From: RYN-230 sp963723595
GTDB lineage: Bacteria > Actinomycetota > Actinomycetes > Streptosporangiales > Streptosporangiaceae
Direction: 5' to 3'
NCBI GenBank assembly: GCA_963723595.1
Contig: CAVRRQ010000010.1
Coordinates: 186,001 to 250,000 of the forward strand
DNA length: 64,000 bases
Part shown: positions 9,155-16,728 of the stretch, piece by piece
Layout: each line of letters starts with the position of its first letter
How positions within the stretch are numbered: the first letter of the stretch is position 1
The notes under the pieces: generated by a model
What the model was told of the DNA's origin: nothing
What the model saw: only the letters and a program-made list of their open reading frames with translations
The model's database searches: none
Made by a program: the position numbers and the translations under genes

Positions 9155-9835
9155 ATGGACGGTGCGGTGCTGGTGACGGGGGCGGCGGGAGCGCTCGGGC
9201 ACGCGGTGGTGGCCGAGCTGCGCAGCCGGGACCTGGCGGTGATCGCCCTGGACCGCCCGTCGGCCGCCCTGGAAAAACTCGGCGCCGAGGACGGGGTGCA
9301 CCATGTCCCGGTCGAGCTGGCCGACCGGGCCGCGGTACGCGCCGCGTTCGCCGAGATCGACACGGTGGCCACGCCGGCCGCGCTGGTGGCGCTGGCCGGC
9401 GGGTTCGTCCCCGGCAAGCTCGCCGATCTCGACGAGGACTCACTCGACAGCCTCTGGCGGTCCAACGTGGTCTCGCTGCTGTGGTGCAGCCAGGAAGCAG
9501 CCCCCCGGATGGCCGCGGCCGGGGGCGGCGCGATCGTGACCGTGGGCTCCAAGACGGCGGTCGGCGGCCCGGCCCCGCTGGCCCACGCCCTCAGCAAGTC
9601 GGCCGTGGTGCGGGCCACGGAACTGCTGGCCGATGAGCTCCGGCCGCAGGGGATCCGGGTGAACTGCGTGCTGCCTTCGGTCATCGACACGCCCGCCAAC
9701 CGGTCCTGGATGCCGCCCGACCTGGCCGCCCGGGCGGTCGCGCCGGCCGCGATCGCCAAGGTGATCGCCTTCCTGATCGGGCCGGACGCCGCCCCCATCA
9801 GCGGCGCCCGGGTCCCGGTCTACGGTGACTCCTGA
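9155..9835 (+). CDS. SDR-family protein with His at the catalytic Tyr position
   Basis: A 226-residue short-chain dehydrogenase/reductase fold. The nucleotide-binding TGAAGALGHAV is at the N-terminus and IRVNCVLPSVIDTP in the usual later place. The active-site segment, normally YxxxK, reads PLAHALSKSAV, so the tyrosine is replaced by histidine while the lysine is kept. This may be a non-classical or binding-only SDR, or may use different chemistry. GGAGGAGGAAC sits just before ATG 9155. It is the third gene of the plus-strand group behind the IclR site and ends shortly before the convergent thioesterase gene. Confidence 0.85.
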   Translation: MDGAVLVTGAAGALGHAVVAELRSRDLAVIALDRPSAALEKLGAEDGVHHVPVELADRAAVRAAFAEIDTVATPAALVALAGGFVPGKLADLDEDSLDSLWRSNVVSLLWCSQEAAPRMAAAGGGAIVTVGSKTAVGGPAPLAHALSKSAVVRATELLADELRPQGIRVNCVLPSVIDTPANRSWMPPDLAARAVAPAAIAKVIAFLIGPDAAPISGARVPVYGDS

Positions 9836-9870
9836 CCGTTGCACTTATCCCGGGTACGGCCATGAAGCGA

Positions 9871-10608
9871 TCAGGGCTGGCCGAGCCGGAGGGCGACGAA
9901 CAGGCCCTCTGCCTCGGCGCAGAGCGTGCCCCCGTCGCGCAGTTCACCGGACAGGAACCGTTTGCGTCCTTCCTCACGGTCGAACCGCGCGGTCAGCTGC
10001 AGTTCCCGGTCGATGGGCGTGATGCTGCGGTAGCTGACGTGCAGGTACGCGGTCCGCGAGGGTGGCCGGCCGCCGGTGTTCGCCAGCCGGCCCATGACGT
10101 CGTCGAAGACCAGCGGGATGGCGCCCCCGTGCACGGCCCCATTGCCCCCGAGGTAGAAGCGGCCGAACGTCACCCGGCCTGCAGCGTGCTGGTCATCCTG
10201 CTCGTCGAGGTAGATGACCGGCACCATGGCCTGGCCCCGGCCTGGCAGGCCCATCCGCCCGGCGATCTGGGCCTGCTCGTCCACGGCGTACGCGCCGAGC
10301 TGGATGGCCAGGTCGGCGAGGGTGCGCGAGACCTCCGCGGCGAGTTCCGCACTGGGCACCGAGCTGGTGATCCGGTCCTGCAGCACCCGCAGCGTGTCGA
10401 TCATCCCGGGGAAGCTGGCCACTGCCGAGGCCAGCCCCGGGGACATCGGCCCGGCCGGGCCGAGTCCGCTGAACCCCAGCGCACCGGAGCCCGGTTCAGC
10501 GGCCTCCGGGTCGCCGGATCCTGGTCTCTCCGCCGTGAGCCCGGCCGCGTCCGGGGCGCCTCGTGCGGAACCCGGCGGCCGGGACGGCGTCGCGGCCGTC
10601 ACAGCCAT
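9871..10608 (-). CDS. PaaI-like hotdog thioesterase with low-complexity N-terminus
   Basis: A 245-residue protein. The C-terminal 140 residues are a hotdog thioesterase domain (FYLGGNGAVHGGAIPLVFDD, then YLHVSYRSITPIDREL). The GAVHGGA segment is the usual active-site turn of the PaaI group, which hydrolyses acyl-CoAs. The first 60 or so residues are Gly/Pro/Ala-rich without recognised fold and may be a disordered tail, or the true start may be further in (for example near MSPGLASAV). It is convergent with the SDR gene and upstream of nothing obviously related; a second hotdog gene lies on the same strand. Confidence 0.8.
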   Translation of the reverse strand: MAVTAATPSRPPGSARGAPDAAGLTAERPGSGDPEAAEPGSGALGFSGLGPAGPMSPGLASAVASFPGMIDTLRVLQDRITSSVPSAELAAEVSRTLADLAIQLGAYAVDEQAQIAGRMGLPGRGQAMVPVIYLDEQDDQHAAGRVTFGRFYLGGNGAVHGGAIPLVFDDVMGRLANTGGRPPSRTAYLHVSYRSITPIDRELQLTARFDREEGRKRFLSGELRDGGTLCAEAEGLFVALRLGQP

Positions 10609-10763
10609 CCCGGATGGTCGTCCATCACGCTGCTGCCCATGGTGGCGACCTTATCGGCCGGGTCCAGGTGGGCCGCGACGGCGGACGCACGGTCCTGACG
10701 GGTCCGGGCCTGACCGGCCCGGCATCGCCGTTGCGGAGGCCCGGGACCGTGCGGGGCTCGCGG

Positions 10764-11231
10764 TCAGGCCGGCCGCTGGAGCGTCGCCAGGGCGATGCGG
10801 ACGCTCTCGGGGACCGGGATCGGCCTGCGGGTCTGCGCGTCCACGTACACGTGCACGAATCTCCCGACCGCCCTGGGCCGGGGATCCAGCTCGCTGCCCT
10901 CGTAGGCGAACACGCCAAGCTGGTACACCACGCTGGAGTTGCCCAGCCGGGCGAGCGCGAGCCCGACCGACACGTCGCCGGGAAACGAGATCTCGCGCAG
11001 ATACCGGCAGGAGGTCTCGGCGACCACGCCGATGGCCGGCAGGTCCCGGATGTCCACGCTGGTCGCGTCGATCAGCCAGCCGTTCACGGCCGAGTCGAAG
11101 AACTCGTAGTAGACGACGTTGTTGAGGTGCCCGTACACGTCGTTGTCGGCCCACCGGGTGGTGAAGCGGCGGTGCACCGGGAAGTCGCTCGCGGCCGGCT
11201 CCTCGCCGGCCCGGTTATCGGCCGATCGCAT
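10764..11231 (-). CDS. 4HBT-family acyl-CoA thioesterase
   Basis: A 155-residue hotdog protein. RRFTTRWADNDVYGHLNNVV contains the 4-hydroxybenzoyl-CoA thioesterase signature, with the catalytic Asp in ADND and the GHxN turn. The substrate is some acyl-CoA. ATG 11231 is chosen because GCAGGAGG sits 6 nt before it; an in-frame ATG at 11273 would overlap the divergent HIT gene. Such thioesterases often recycle CoA in aromatic or fatty-acid breakdown, fitting the acyl-CoA genes nearby. Confidence 0.85.
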   Translation of the reverse strand: MRSADNRAGEEPAASDFPVHRRFTTRWADNDVYGHLNNVVYYEFFDSAVNGWLIDATSVDIRDLPAIGVVAETSCRYLREISFPGDVSVGLALARLGNSSVVYQLGVFAYEGSELDPRPRAVGRFVHVYVDAQTRRPIPVPESVRIALATLQRPA

Positions 11232-11263
11232 GAGGCCTCCTGCCGGGGATGCATAGTGCTGGT
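11232..11263. promoter_or_regulatory. Short divergent promoter region
   Basis: Only 32 bp separate the two start codons. For the HIT gene, CATAGT at 11252-11257 is a good -10 six nt before ATG 11264, implying a leaderless transcript. The minus-strand gene has its own ribosome site inside this space. Confidence 0.5.
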
Positions 11264-11731
11264 ATGCAAGCACACGACGCTGCTCGCTGCTTCGTCTGCC
11301 GGAAGCATGGCGACCCTAGCCTGATGCCGGGCGGCCCGGTCGGGGCGGACGACCTGGTGGTCGTCTCGCATCTCTCTCCGCATTCCGCGGGACGCAACGA
11401 GCAGCCTGTCTACCTGGGCTATCTGTTCGTGGAGCCGCGCCGGCACGCCGCCGGGCTCGCGGACCTCACCGAGCCCGAAGCCCAGGCCCTCGGCTCGTGG
11501 TGCGCCCGCGCCAGCCGCGCCCTGCGCGAGGTCGCGGGTGCCGACCACGTGTACGCGGCGGTCCTCGGCAACCACGTGCCGCACCTGCATGTTCACCTGG
11601 TGGCCCGGTACCCCGGCACGCCGCAGGAGTATCAGGGGCTGAAGGCCGACGAATGGCCCGGCGCCGGACGCGGCACCGCCCCGCAGGTCGCGGAATTCGT
11701 CACTCGCCTCCGCGCGTATCTGGCCCAGTGA
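11264..11731 (+). CDS. HIT-family (histidine triad) nucleotide-binding protein
   Basis: A 155-residue HIT protein with the diagnostic triad in NHVPHLHVHLVARYP (HxHxHxx) near residue 110 and an N-terminal CFVCRKHG pair of cysteines. HIT proteins hydrolyse nucleotide phosphoramidates or act as nucleotidyl transferases; the middle His is the nucleophile. ATG 11264 (MQAHDAARC) is preferred over 11249 because of the CATAGT -10 box six nt upstream, which would give a leaderless message. Divergent from the thioesterase gene. Confidence 0.85.
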   Translation: MQAHDAARCFVCRKHGDPSLMPGGPVGADDLVVVSHLSPHSAGRNEQPVYLGYLFVEPRRHAAGLADLTEPEAQALGSWCARASRALREVAGADHVYAAVLGNHVPHLHVHLVARYPGTPQEYQGLKADEWPGAGRGTAPQVAEFVTRLRAYLAQ

Positions 11732-11898
11732 TCTCGATACGCCCGGACGGCGTGCCGTCCGGGCCATCAATGACCGCGCCAATTGCGAGCACAAAGTCGC
11801 GGGGTGTTGGGTGCACTGGCAGCTAACCCTGCTGTGCCTCGCGCGGCATAAGCCCGGTTGGCTTGCACCGAACGTCAGCGTCTAGCCGGCCACCTGAA

Positions 11899-12810
11899 TT
11901 ACCGCCCGGCGGCCGCCACTATGTGTCCCAGCTCGCCGCCCCCGGCCGTCCGCCAGCGCAGTGTCTCGGCCAGAACATCCAGCCGGCCGGCGACCTCGGC
12001 CAGGCTGGACTGGCCGCGCCGCCACCGGCCCGCGCGCCACAGCATCGAGCCTATGGCCCGGACCAGGATCAGGTCGGGCAGGGCGGCCAGCTCGGCGTCG
12101 GTCAGCCGCTGTCCCCAGGCACCGCCCCGGGCCACGGCCGCCGCCCGGCGCGGCCAGCCCGGCCCGTGCGCGGCCCCGGACAGGGCCAGGGCCACGGTCA
12201 GCTCGATGGCCCGAATCCAGTAGCCGGCCATCTCAAAGTCCAGCACCCCGGTCACGGCCCCGGTGTCCGGGCTGACCAGCACGTTGGACGCGGCCAGGTC
12301 GGCGTGCACGACCTGGGCCGGGCAGCCGCCCGGTTATCCCCTCCCAGGCCGCCACCGCCCGGCCCGCGCCGTCCCGCAGGACCCCGGCCCGCCCCGGGTC
12401 CAGCCCGCCCGCCATCAGGTCCCGGGACAGCGCGGCCACGTCCGGGGAGCGCCTGCAGCGGGCCACCCTGCCAGTCGTTCGGCGTGTCCTGCGGCGGAAC
12501 GGCGGCCAGCGCGTCGCTCAGTTCCGCCGCAGCCCGGCCGAACCTCTCCAGCGCCGCCTCCTGGCTGAGATCGGGCCGGACGCCCGGAATCCATTCGCTC
12601 AGCGTGGCCGGGCCGCCAGGAGTGCCGGCGACGGTGCTGCCGTCCGGCAGCGGGACGGGCGCAGGCACCGCGAAAGGCAGGCCAGCCCGGGCCAGCCGGG
12701 CCAGCAGCCGGTGCTCAGCCTGGACCTGGGCCCGGGTCAGGGTCTGGCTGATCCGCAGGGACCAGCGGCGATCCCCACCGGCGGGCCGCTGGTCTCGGAG
12801 ATTAGGTGTT
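11899..12810 (-). pseudogene. APH-type (aminoglycoside/homoserine kinase fold) phosphotransferase, frameshifted
   Basis: Three successive frames carry one kinase-like protein. First comes RRWSLRISQTLTRAQVQAEH and EWIPGVRPDLSQEAALERFG; then SPDVAALSRDLMAGGLDP and AVAAWEGITGRLP; then VVHADLAASNVLVSPDTG, GVLDFEMAGYWIRAIELT and the C-terminus. HADLAASN is the HxDxxxxN catalytic loop and LDFE the metal-binding Asp. Frame changes fall near 12460 and 12335, and the first residues (normally a GxxNTxY-type strand) seem shifted near 12805. The catalytic motifs are intact, but three breaks in under 1 kb make a genuine pseudogene more plausible here than elsewhere. Substrate unknown; homology to the fold does not show antibiotic resistance. 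Confidence 0.68.
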
Positions 12811-12849
12811 CCGCCCGGCGGTGAGGCCAGCCCTGGGCAGTTGGAAGTG

Positions 12850-13050
12850 TTATCCCAGCAGCGGCAGTTCGCCGCCGGGCGGCAGGTCAAGGACGAGCGT
12901 GATCCGTGCGATTCCGCCGGACCAGGACTCCAGCGGGCACGGCGGGGCGCCGCACGCGGGGCACGCGGCCGGATCTCCCCACCCGGCGCTGAACTGCCAC
13001 CGCTCGCAGTCCTCGCAGAACCCCCAGCGCGGGCGGCCCCCGCAACTCAT
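12850..13050 (-). CDS. 66-residue Cys4 zinc-ribbon/rubredoxin-like protein coupled to Rieske oxygenase
   Basis: A small protein with CEDC at residues 12-15 and CPAC at 30-33, a spacing that suits a zinc ribbon or a compact rubredoxin-like iron site, plus a second half of beta-like sequence (GGIARITLVLDLPPGG). Its ATG at 13050 overlaps the stop of the Rieske oxygenase (ATGA), so it is made directly after that enzyme. I do not recognise a named family. It could be an electron carrier, a folding or metal factor, or a structural subunit for the oxygenase. An extra pair of Cys (GAPPCP and MSCGG) is also present. Confidence 0.7.
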   Translation of the reverse strand: MSCGGRPRWGFCEDCERWQFSAGWGDPAACPACGAPPCPLESWSGGIARITLVLDLPPGGELPLLG

Positions 13051-14144
13051 GCTACGTCCGCGGACCGCCGGGCCCGCTGGCTGCGCACCTGCGGCACGCC
13101 GGCCGAACCCTCGGAGGCTTCCATGTCGTCCAGGATCCGCCGCGCCATCATCACCGCGCCGTCGGTCTTGATGTGAACCTCTCGGTAGCCCTCGTCCGGG
13201 TAGGCGAACATCTTCTGCTGTTCTTCGATGGCCCAGCGGTCTTGCTCCACCACCGTGGGGGCGCCGGCCACGATCGCCTCAACCAGGCTCCTGCCCGGGG
13301 AGGCGGCCCAGCCGGTCCCGGCCCGGCAGGACGTCAACCGACGCCACAGGTGGTGCGACTCGTCCTGCGGGGTGATGCTCTGGTAGAGCACGAAACCCTG
13401 CTCCTCACCGCGGCCGAGACGGCCGGGCGGGGCTACCTTCACGACCACGTGGAAAAGGCCAGGCCCCACCATCGTGTGCTCCTGCACCTGGTCTGCGACC
13501 TGCAGGCCGAACCTGTCCCGTGTCATCGGCGGCAGCGTGAAGTTGGTCCGGCGCCTGATGGTCTTCAGATACGGGACTCCCTCGCGCTCCCCGCGCTCGA
13601 TCTCGACGGGAACCTGCGCATCCGCCAGTGACCCGATGTTGCCGGCGTGCAGCGGGTAGAAGTGGGTGAGGTCGAATAGGTTCTCGATCAGCAGGCGCGC
13701 GTTGGCCGCGACCTCCATAGGTTCGGTGCTGAGGGTGTCCCATTCACCGGCACCGATCTCGGGGGTGCGCGGGGGGCGGCCCGCGGGCTCGCGATCGCCC
13801 GGCCACAGCCACACCACACCGTCCTGCTCGACCACGGGGAACCTGCGCTGCCTCGCGGTCTGCGGGATCTTCTCCCCGTGCTCGTGCAGGGCCGGGATCG
13901 CCACGCAGTGCCCGGAGGGGGCATAGGCGAACCCGTGATAGGCGCACTCGAGCACGTCGCCGTCGAGCAGCCTGCCCTTCCAGAGCGGGAACCGCTTGTG
14001 GGCGCAGCGGGCGTCGAGGGCCACGGCCTCTCCCGCGCGCGTTCGCCACAGCACCAGCGGTCTGCCCGTGATCACCTGCCCGGCGATGGTGCCGGGCGCG
14101 AATTCCTCGCTGAAACCAGCGACATACCATGCGTTACGGATCAC
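13047..14144 (-). CDS. Rieske [2Fe-2S] ring-hydroxylating or O-demethylating oxygenase subunit
   Basis: A 365-residue oxygenase of the vanillate O-demethylase/phenylpropionate dioxygenase type. The Rieske cluster is CAHKRFPLWKG at about residues 47-57 and ECAYHGFAY at about 66-74 (CxH-17-CxxH). The mononuclear iron site appears as NLFDLTHFYPLH near 160. It would use electrons from a reductase to insert O2 atoms into an aromatic substrate; no reductase gene is adjacent. The start MIRNAWYVAGFSEE is typical for the family. It heads a two-gene unit with the Cys4 protein. Possible substrates include methoxylated aromatics feeding the nearby extradiol pathway, but this is inference. Confidence 0.87.
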   Translation of the reverse strand: MIRNAWYVAGFSEEFAPGTIAGQVITGRPLVLWRTRAGEAVALDARCAHKRFPLWKGRLLDGDVLECAYHGFAYAPSGHCVAIPALHEHGEKIPQTARQRRFPVVEQDGVVWLWPGDREPAGRPPRTPEIGAGEWDTLSTEPMEVAANARLLIENLFDLTHFYPLHAGNIGSLADAQVPVEIERGEREGVPYLKTIRRRTNFTLPPMTRDRFGLQVADQVQEHTMVGPGLFHVVVKVAPPGRLGRGEEQGFVLYQSITPQDESHHLWRRLTSCRAGTGWAASPGRSLVEAIVAGAPTVVEQDRWAIEEQQKMFAYPDEGYREVHIKTDGAVMMARRILDDMEASEGSAGVPQVRSQRARRSADVA

Positions 14145-14490
14145 GGGCGCTCCCTCGGCAAGATGGCGGCGTCCCAGGCCAGCGAATAGTATCCCGCCCC
14201 AAGTTAAGCGCGATAGCCGATCTTCTGGCGTACGGGCTCAGGCGGAGCACCCGGCGTCTGGCGAGGTGGCGGCGCTGAGGTGGGGCGGGCGATTCACTGG
14301 GTCGCCATCATCAGGCGACGAGATTCACGGACCGCTACTGCTGGGAGCGCTATCTGTCCGCGCTGCCGGAGCTGGCCTTGATCAGCATCCTCGTCTACGA
14401 CGCATGGGACGCGCGCCGACCTGATCAGGTGTCTCTTCCACCACGGGCTCATCACGGTGGGCCCAATCCGTTGACAACTCAGCGGGCTGA
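14145..14490. other. 346-bp gap with a short protein-like fragment
   Basis: No complete gene is seen. On the plus strand, 14291-14515 stays open and reads protein-like (TRFTDRYCWERYLSALPELA, LISILVYDAWDARR) up to a TGA near 14513, overlapping the end of the convergent gene. It has no clear start and I do not recognise it; it may be a gene remnant. Promoter signals for the Rieske gene should lie at its left end. Confidence 0.4.
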
Positions 14491-15108
14491 TCAGGCAAAG
14501 GTGGAGCGTTGCTGACGACGCGTCCTCATCAGGTGGATCGGCGGCAGCAAGTGAGCGGCGAGACCGACGACGACCAGCAGTATGGCCACTCCGAGCGGGA
14601 GGGTGAGCCCGCTGGTCGTGCAGCTAGCGGAGGCGTGCAAGGCGGGGACCTGCCCCCGGCAGGAAGCTGTCGCGCGGAGCGCGGCCACGAGGCCGAAGAA
14701 AAGAGCCACCAGGCCTGCTGGCGGCACGAAGGTGGCGATCAGCTTGTCGCGCCGGCTCCATGTCGGGGAAGGCCACAGGATCAGCATCCCGGCGAGCCAG
14801 CCCAGCCCGCTCGCGACTGGGCCGAAGATGATCAGCCACGGCGCCCACGCGTCCCAGCGGCGGCTGCCCGGGGGCGGTGCGCCTGCCTCGGCGGCGATGG
14901 CCGCGGGATCCCCGACCTTGTCGAGGAGGGTCCGGACACTCGCTGCGTCGTCGGGATCGAGCCCGGTCCGCCCCTCTTCGATGTGCCCGTGCACTTCGGC
15001 GAGGATCTCGTCCCTGCGGGGGGCGTCTACGCCCCGCAGCGCTGCGTCCAGCTGCGCCAGATAGCGCCGGACGAGCTTGTCGGCCTCGCCGGCGGGTTTG
15101 GAGGTCAC
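14491..15108 (-). CDS. HAAS/DUF1700-type membrane protein, partner of PadR
   Basis: A 205-residue protein. A soluble N-terminal domain (YLAQLDAALRGVDAPRRDEI, LAEVHGHIEEG, LLDKVGDPAAIAAEAG) matches the HAAS signalling domain; it is followed by three or four hydrophobic segments (WLIIFGPVASGLGWLAGMLI, GLVALFFGLVAAL, LPLGVAILLVVVGLAAHLL). GTG 15108 overlaps the PadR stop (GTGA). PadR genes are very often paired with such proteins, which probably sense the envelope or work with the regulator. The ending RTRRQQRSTFA is basic and cytoplasmic. Confidence 0.8.
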   Translation of the reverse strand: MTSKPAGEADKLVRRYLAQLDAALRGVDAPRRDEILAEVHGHIEEGRTGLDPDDAASVRTLLDKVGDPAAIAAEAGAPPPGSRRWDAWAPWLIIFGPVASGLGWLAGMLILWPSPTWSRRDKLIATFVPPAGLVALFFGLVAALRATASCRGQVPALHASASCTTSGLTLPLGVAILLVVVGLAAHLLPPIHLMRTRRQQRSTFA

Positions 15109-15458
15109 TCCTGGCTCCCTTCGTTGAGGATCTCCTCGACGGCGTCGCGGAAAAACCGCCACTGTTCCTTGAAGATGGCGAGGGCTAGCTCTCCGTCCCT
15201 CGTGAGGTGGTAGTAGCGGCGCGGCGGCCCGGCGTTTGACTCCCGCCACGACGTCTCGACGAGGCCGTTGCGCCGCAGACGGGCGAGCAGCGGGTAGAGC
15301 GTCCCTTCGCTGGCGATGATCCGCCTCCGTGTCCCGAGCTCACGCGCCAGCTCGAACCCGTACTTTTCCCCTTTGGTGAGCAGGGCGAGGACGCAGTGCT
15401 CAGCCACACCCCGCCGAACCTGGGCCAGCATGTCCTCGCCAAGTTCCATGTAGTGCAA
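15105..15458 (-). CDS. PadR-family transcriptional regulator
   Basis: A 117-residue winged-helix protein, the usual PadR size. It shows HCVLALLTKGEKYGFELARE, then SEGTLYPLLARLRRNGLVET, GPPRRYYHLTRDGELAL and a C-terminal dimerisation helix. PadR proteins repress genes for detoxification or envelope stress. ATG 15458 or 15449 could be used. It is coupled by a GTGA overlap to the HAAS membrane protein downstream. A DUF1254 fragment lies immediately upstream. Confidence 0.87.
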   Translation of the reverse strand: MHYMELGEDMLAQVRRGVAEHCVLALLTKGEKYGFELARELGTRRRIIASEGTLYPLLARLRRNGLVETSWRESNAGPPRRYYHLTRDGELALAIFKEQWRFFRDAVEEILNEGSQE

Positions 15459-15499
15459 GGTACCTGGCCGCCGATAGGAAGGTCAAGAAGAGGCCAGCG

Positions 15500-16150
15500 C
15501 GGGACCTGATGCATGGCGACGATGGCGCGCTTGACGTAGAAGTCGCCGTACACGCCAATGGTGTTGAGGTTCGACTGCCATCCGTCGATGATGCTGGCCA
15601 TTCCGGGGAGGCGGCTGAGGAGGATCTTCTGCGCGTCACCCGGCACGCTGGTCAGCGCTTCCATAACCACCGGGTCAACGGCGTCAGCGTTGAACGACTC
15701 GCCGGCGTTGATGCCGATGCGGCGCAGCCGGGCAATCGTCAACCAGTCCGTCGGGTGCGGCGGGTGGACCCTCATCAGCTCAGCGCCGCGGCGGAAGAAG
15801 TCAAGGCCGGTCATGGCGTTGACCTGATCCAGCGGCGCGGTCGTCATGTCAACCGACGGATCAATCTCGGCCGTGACCGGCGGTGGCTGCTGGCCCCACG
15901 ATGACAGCGGCGTGATTCGCAGGGCATCCTGGATCTGGTGGACGGCGTCGTAATCGGCCGGGCCATCGGTCTTGATGCGGCCGATGATCCAGGCCATCGG
16001 GGTCGGTGTGTCTATCCGCTGGACCCCAGCGGGCAGCTGCCCGGTCCAGCCGGGCGGCACCACGGCGAAATCCCCTGCATGGTTGCCGCTGGTTCTGGTG
16101 CCCGGGGTGGCGAACACGTCGGTCCAGCACGCGATAAGCCCGTGAAGTAA
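15500..16150 (-). pseudogene. DUF1254 protein remnant, truncated at both ends
   Basis: The stretch reads as the inside of a DUF1254 domain: WTDVFATPGTRTSG, FAVVPPGWTGQLPAGVQRID, TPTPMAWIIGRIKTDGPADY, DAVHQIQDALRITPLSSWG and DFYVKRAIVAMHQV. In intact proteins about 100 residues precede this and a DUF1214 domain follows. Here the upstream sequence turns into unrelated basic sequence with no credible start, and the downstream part diverges after about 15510 and runs into the PadR gene in another frame. It looks like a gene relic. Intact family members are envelope proteins of unclear function. Confidence 0.7.
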
Positions 16151-16253
16151 GAAGAGCGCAAGCCGCCGCAGGGAGCGCCGGACAGAGGTGTGAGGCGCCG
16201 CACTCAGATAAATTGACCTCCCTGTCAGCGCCCGGGCCTACTTGGGAGTCAGC

Positions 16254-16373
16254 GTGCACCTTCTCGCCAGCGTGACCAACGGCGGACATCACGGCCCGTT
16301 TTTCATCGGCGTCATCGTGGTCATCGTGCTGGTCGTCGGCGCCGTCATCGTCTCCCGCTTTCGCCGTCGGTGA
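16254..16373 (+). CDS. 39-residue single-pass membrane peptide
   Basis: A short open frame starting at GTG, with TTGGGAG five nt upstream, encodes a His/Gly-containing start (TNGGHHGPFF), a strongly hydrophobic stretch (IGVIVVIVLVVGAVIV) and a basic tail SRFRRR before TGA. This layout (short N-terminus, one transmembrane helix, Arg-rich cytoplasmic end) is common among small actinobacterial membrane peptides. The codon choice keeps G or C in third positions as in neighbouring genes. Function unknown. Confidence 0.55.
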   Translation: MHLLASVTNGGHHGPFFIGVIVVIVLVVGAVIVSRFRRR

Positions 16374-16728
16374 CACATCCGGCCCGGGGGCCCGGCAGCC
16401 GGGCGCCGGAGCCTGACCCGCATTGACGGACATTCTGACCATTACCCGGCTCTGCCGGCTCAGCTGATGCGAACACGCGGGCGTGAGAGCTGCCCTATGG
16501 CAGATCAATGGGACGGCGATTGCGTGAGTCGTCGCTGGTCTGGTGCCTGCTGTCCTTGCGATTCACCGGGATCGGGTTAAGCCTGGGCCCGTCGTTGATC
16601 ACCCTGGGGGGTGATGCCGGCAGGAATCGCCGGTGGCACCATCGCTCTGCGGGCTGTTGCGGCTGAAAAGGTCAGCGGCGACCCGTATGCCCGACCTCGA
16701 ACGCGAGGCCAGGCGATGATGACGAGGG
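16374..16728. other. 355-bp intergenic region
   Basis: No convincing gene is seen on either strand. A small inverted repeat (ATCACCC and GGGTGAT around 16597-16614) occurs near the right end and may be regulatory for the HAD gene. Confidence 0.4.

Noticed and set aside
11899..12810. Aminoglycoside resistance kinase
   Set aside because: The fold is shared by homoserine, choline and many other kinases; with a broken frame and missing N-terminus there is no basis for a resistance call.
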